DNA from: Sphingomonas bacterium
Lineage (GTDB): Bacteria > Pseudomonadota > Alphaproteobacteria > Sphingomonadales > Sphingomonadaceae
Reading direction: 5' to 3'
NCBI RefSeq assembly: GCF_903643065.1
Contig: NZ_CAHJWX010000054.1
Coordinates: 1-8,322 of the forward strand
DNA: 8,322 nt
The position numbers and the translations under genes were made by a program. Positions 6,587 to 8,322 of this stretch are shown one piece after another; positions within the stretch are counted from its first letter, which is position 1; every line of letters starts with the position of its first letter. The notes under the pieces are model-generated. The model did no database searches. It saw nothing but the letters and a program-made list of their open reading frames with translations, and was not told the origin of the DNA.

Positions 6587-6715
6587 GATCAGGGTGGTCG
6601 AGAGTCTATCGATCGTTCGCTCTCCGCTCGTTCCCAAGACTGAACTACTGATCGCCTGGATTGAGAACTGGGACAGATCGTGCCTGCATTAGTCAGGCCT
6701 CACTCTCCGGCCTAC
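6587..6715. other. Gap between convergent genes, with weak hairpins
   Basis: This 129-nt gap separates the 49-residue gene from the minus-strand CAP gene. Two mutually exclusive hairpins are possible: GCCTG/CAGGC (6682-6686 with 6694-6698) and AGGCC/GGCCT (6695-6699 with 6709-6713). Neither is followed by a T run on either strand, so a terminator role is not established. No coding frame is supported here. Confidence 0.3.
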
Positions 6716-7348
6716 TCAATCGCGTAGCGGACGTCCGTCCGGCGTCCGGCCGAAGGTCACTACGCAGACATAGCGATACGCGGGATGCGTCCCGCACGAC
6801 ACGCCCGCATATCGCAGGCTCGGGTCGAACATTAGTCGTCGGTGGCCGCGATCGGCTACTCCGTCATCGACGATCAGCTGGCGGACGATGTCGCCGGGAT
6901 CGCGCGAGCCATAGGTGATCACCTCACCCACATAACGCTCGCCACCGTAACGCCGCACCCGATCGGCGGGCGTGCTGCCGTCGCTGCCGCCATGACCGGT
7001 CAGGCCCGTGGCGCTTTGCTCCATCCGGTGATCCGCCGCCGCCGCCGCCAGCACGGGAGAGGATGCCAGCTCGACGGTAGCCGGCTCTCGATCGACGAAC
7101 CCGATGGCCTCGATCACCGGCGCCACGCCTTCCTGCGTCATGAAGGCGGCCTCGGCACCGGCGCGCGACAGGAGCCGGTCGTGGAAGGAGCCGCTCTCTT
7201 CCCGCAGCGCCGCGACCAGCGAGGCCGGCGCCGTTCGCGCCCGATTGAGCTCGGCCAGCACGGCGCTGCTCATGGCCGGACTGCCTGCCATGTCGTCGGG
7301 CCAATGACCGGCAAGGTCAGCGGCGACGATGAGCGGCAGGATCATCAT
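6716..7348 (-). CDS. CAP (SCP/PR1-like) domain protein
   Basis: About 210 residues from ATG 7348, with a short hydrophobic N-terminus MMILPLIVAADLAG that may be a signal peptide or anchor, though it lacks a basic n-region. The rest is a bacterial CAP domain. LAELNRARTAP (31-41) is the typical first helix. GHGGSDGS (118-125), GEVI (141-144) and GHRRLMFDPSLRYAGV (168-183) supply the conserved His119, Glu142 and His169 of the CAP cavity. C185 and C195 could form a disulfide, in keeping with export. The frame is open to 7474, with other starts at 7426 and 7474. The upstream codons (for example tct gat cgt ggt) lack the G/C third-base bias seen after 7348, so the shorter start is preferred. The function of bacterial CAP proteins is mostly unsettled. 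It is transcribed divergently from the second PEP-CTERM gene. Confidence 0.85.
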   Translation of the reverse strand: MMILPLIVAADLAGHWPDDMAGSPAMSSAVLAELNRARTAPASLVAALREESGSFHDRLLSRAGAEAAFMTQEGVAPVIEAIGFVDREPATVELASSPVLAAAAADHRMEQSATGLTGHGGSDGSTPADRVRRYGGERYVGEVITYGSRDPGDIVRQLIVDDGVADRGHRRLMFDPSLRYAGVSCGTHPAYRYVCVVTFGRTPDGRPLRD

Positions 7349-7430
7349 GGTCCGAGCTTTCGACAGGCGCGACCGCGACGTCGCACTTGCCGGGATAGCG
7401 GGGGGCCTCCGAAGAAAGCCTTCCATGCCC

Positions 7431-7473
7431 TGGTGAACGGAACGGTAACCACGATCAGACGGGGCGTTCACCA
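7431..7473. repeat. 9-bp inverted repeat in the divergent promoter region
   Basis: TGGTGAACG (7431-7439) and CGTTCACCA (7465-7473) are exact reverse complements, 25 nt apart. A second dyad overlaps the right arm: CGGGGCG (7460-7466) with CGCCCCG (7479-7485). They sit between the CAP gene and the second PEP-CTERM gene. Possible roles are operator half-sites for a regulator, or structure in the CAP mRNA leader. If the CAP gene really starts at 7474 or 7426, part of this lies in its coding sequence. Confidence 0.4.
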
Positions 7474-7514
7474 TCTGTCGCCCCGAAACGTGACATCGGC
7501 GGGCCGGGTCGCTG

Positions 7515-7529
7515 AAGGAGCTTTTGACT
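7515..7529 (+). promoter_or_regulatory. Candidate regulatory element shared with the first PEP-CTERM gene
   Basis: AAGGAGCTTTTG (7515-7526) is identical to 5579-5590 upstream of the first PEP-CTERM gene. At both sites CTAAC and then GTTA follow downstream. TTGACT (7524-7529) is a fair -35 hexamer, but no convincing -10 was found at the usual spacing. It lies about 50 nt before the second PEP-CTERM start. Confidence 0.45.
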
Positions 7530-7575
7530 AACCTACGTCGTTACATCATCCTCGAAATTTAAAGGGAGAACAGGG

Positions 7576-8322
7576 GTGTCGCTTTCTACAGTTGCCAAAG
7601 CAGCGTTGTGCGCGTGTCCTTCGGCCGTGATGGTCGGAGCGGTGGCGACGGTGCCGGCCGCTCGGCATGCGGTTCATCGGATGACGGCGTCGAGCGCCAT
7701 CGCGCGGCATGCGGGGCACACGGCAAGGACCAAGCCCGCGCAGACGGCGGGGCATCGCGTCAATTGCGATCCGGTGGCGCCGGTCGAGTCGACCGTGGTG
7801 CCGGCCGTTCCGCTCGTGACCTATGCGTCGCCGATCCCCGACGAGCCCGCCGCGCCGACCGGCAACGCTGGCGGCTCGCCGTCCGGCGCCACGGGCACCG
7901 CGCCGGTGATCGGCGCGGTCGCCTTTGGTCAGCCGGTGGCGGCGGGCGCGAGCCCGCTGCCCTCGACACCCGTCGTGACGCCGACGCCGACGCCAACACC
8001 GACGGGCGGTACCGGGACGACGCCGGGCCCCGTGCCGGAACCCGCGACTTGGCTGATGCTCATCGCCGGCGCTGGCGCCGTGGGCGTGGCGATGCGGCGT
8101 CGGCGTAGCGTGGCGATCAGCCCGACGGGTCGCGCCGGACTGAGGCTGGCCGGCGGCTCCGCCTTGTGGTCAGGCAGCGTGGCCGTGGAGGCGGGCGACC
8201 TCGCCGTCACGACCGGGCTGAAGGCCGCCGTCACCAGCGCGGCCGGCAAGGCGATGCTGTGCGTGTGTCCCGCCGCGCTCGTCGCCGGCGGCGTGGCCGC
8301 CGTGCCGCCGCTGCGCCATGCG
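7576..8322 (+). CDS. PEP-CTERM protein with internal sorting signal (3' end outside window)
   Basis: GTG 7576 opens a frame with no stop to the window end (249 residues so far). AGGGAGAA (7563-7570) lies 5 nt before the GTG. The N-terminus VAKAALCACPSAVMVGAVATV (6-26) is short, basic then hydrophobic, with a Cys-x-Cys-Pro (12-15), followed by a His/Arg-rich stretch. It could be an unusual signal peptide or an anchor. A low-complexity Pro/Ala/Gly/Thr region leads to TPTPTPTPT (135-143), a typical spacer. PEPATW (154-159), a hydrophobic helix and RRRR (174-177) form a complete PEP-CTERM signal. Unusually the frame continues at least 72 residues, and at 225-249 repeats the N-terminal segment as KAMLCVCPAALVAGGVAAVP and on to RHA. 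A normal PEP-CTERM protein ends within about 10-15 residues of the arginines. This may be a fusion of two paralogues or a distinct architecture. Function unknown. Confidence 0.75.
   Translation, partial: MSLSTVAKAALCACPSAVMVGAVATVPAARHAVHRMTASSAIARHAGHTARTKPAQTAGHRVNCDPVAPVESTVVPAVPLVTYASPIPDEPAAPTGNAGGSPSGATGTAPVIGAVAFGQPVAAGASPLPSTPVVTPTPTPTPTGGTGTTPGPVPEPATWLMLIAGAGAVGVAMRRRRSVAISPTGRAGLRLAGGSALWSGSVAVEAGDLAVTTGLKAAVTSAAGKAMLCVCPAALVAGGVAAVPPLRHA
7597..7671 (+). repeat. First copy of the CxCP segment
   Basis: This codes for 25 residues beginning KAALCACPSAV and ending RHA. Compared by eye with the second copy at 8248-8322, 15 of 25 residues are identical, including both Cys, the following Pro, Gly19, the VP pair and the RHA end. 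At DNA level the copies differ at many third positions, so the duplication is not recent. Confidence 0.6.
8248..8322 (+). repeat. Second copy of the CxCP segment, at the window edge
   Basis: This codes for KAMLCVCPAAL through RHA, aligned without gaps with 7597-7671 and in the same reading frame, downstream of the PEP-CTERM signal. The similarity may continue past the window edge. In the first copy the next residues are VHRMT. Confidence 0.6.

Noticed and set aside
6337..6651. Plus-strand frame of 104 codons over the terminator and the 49-residue gene
   Set aside because: It runs through a strong terminator hairpin, has no ribosome binding site and encodes no recognisable feature. The overlapping 49-codon frame has better signals.
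6842..7531. Plus-strand frame of 229 codons opposite the CAP gene
   Set aside because: It is Arg/His-rich without domain features, while the minus strand encodes a clear CAP domain.
7978..8004. ACGCCG-type tandem repeat as a phase-variable tract
   Set aside because: The repeat is short and imperfect, with a 6-nt unit that would not shift the frame. Thr-Pro linkers are ordinary before PEP-CTERM signals.
7608..8108. Plus-strand frame of 166 codons within the second PEP-CTERM gene
   Set aside because: It is Arg/Gly/Asp-rich low-complexity sequence in another frame. The GTG 7576 frame has a Shine-Dalgarno site and a full PEP-CTERM signal.
1..8322. CRISPR array, tRNA/rRNA, insertion sequence or attachment site
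   Set aside because: No regularly spaced repeats, cloverleaf-like segments, transposase frames or terminal inverted repeats were seen on either strand.

Overview
The window is GC-rich and almost fully coding. It looks like part of the chromosome of a sphingomonad (Sphingomonas or a close alphaproteobacterial relative). The case rests on strong G/C bias at third codon positions, GTG starts, and two proteins with the PEPxxW-(hydrophobic)-RRR sorting signal in the form common in sphingomonads. No mobile element, tRNA, rRNA or CRISPR array was found.

Left part (1-5503): a same-strand block that reads as an exopolysaccharide (EPS) or surface-glycan operon. In order it holds the last codons of an unseen upstream gene, a membrane-anchored family 2 glycosyltransferase (21-1076), a CysE-like hexapeptide acyltransferase (1073-1600), a GT4 (GT-B) glycosyltransferase (1686-2885), an unrecognised protein with glycosyltransferase-like spacing (2872-3627), an exported TIM-barrel glycosidase-like protein (3618-5210) and a 78-residue two-helix membrane protein (5267-5503). 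Most of the genes overlap by a few bases, which suggests translational coupling. The GT4 gene follows an 85-nt gap and the small membrane gene a 56-nt gap. The block closes with a likely intrinsic terminator at 5532-5554.

Middle part (5504-6586): an AT-richer regulatory stretch with nested palindromes, a secreted PEP-CTERM protein (5684-6316) with its own strong terminator (6346-6373), then a 49-residue single-helix membrane protein (6437-6586) with a textbook Shine-Dalgarno site.

Right part (6587-8322): a minus-strand CAP (SCP/PR1) domain protein diverges from a second PEP-CTERM gene across about 230 bp that contains several dyads. This second gene starts at GTG 7576 and is still open at the window edge. 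It is the most unusual item. The PEP-CTERM signal lies in the middle of the reading frame, and a second copy of the protein's own N-terminal Cys-x-Cys-Pro segment follows it.

How the parts may fit together: exosortase (Xrt) systems in Gram-negative bacteria commonly sit with EPS gene clusters and process PEP-CTERM proteins. The EPS genes, the two PEP-CTERM proteins and the small membrane protein therefore suggest one surface-assembly locus. The exosortase itself is not in this window. The two PEP-CTERM genes share a 12-bp identical upstream element, which may reflect co-regulation.
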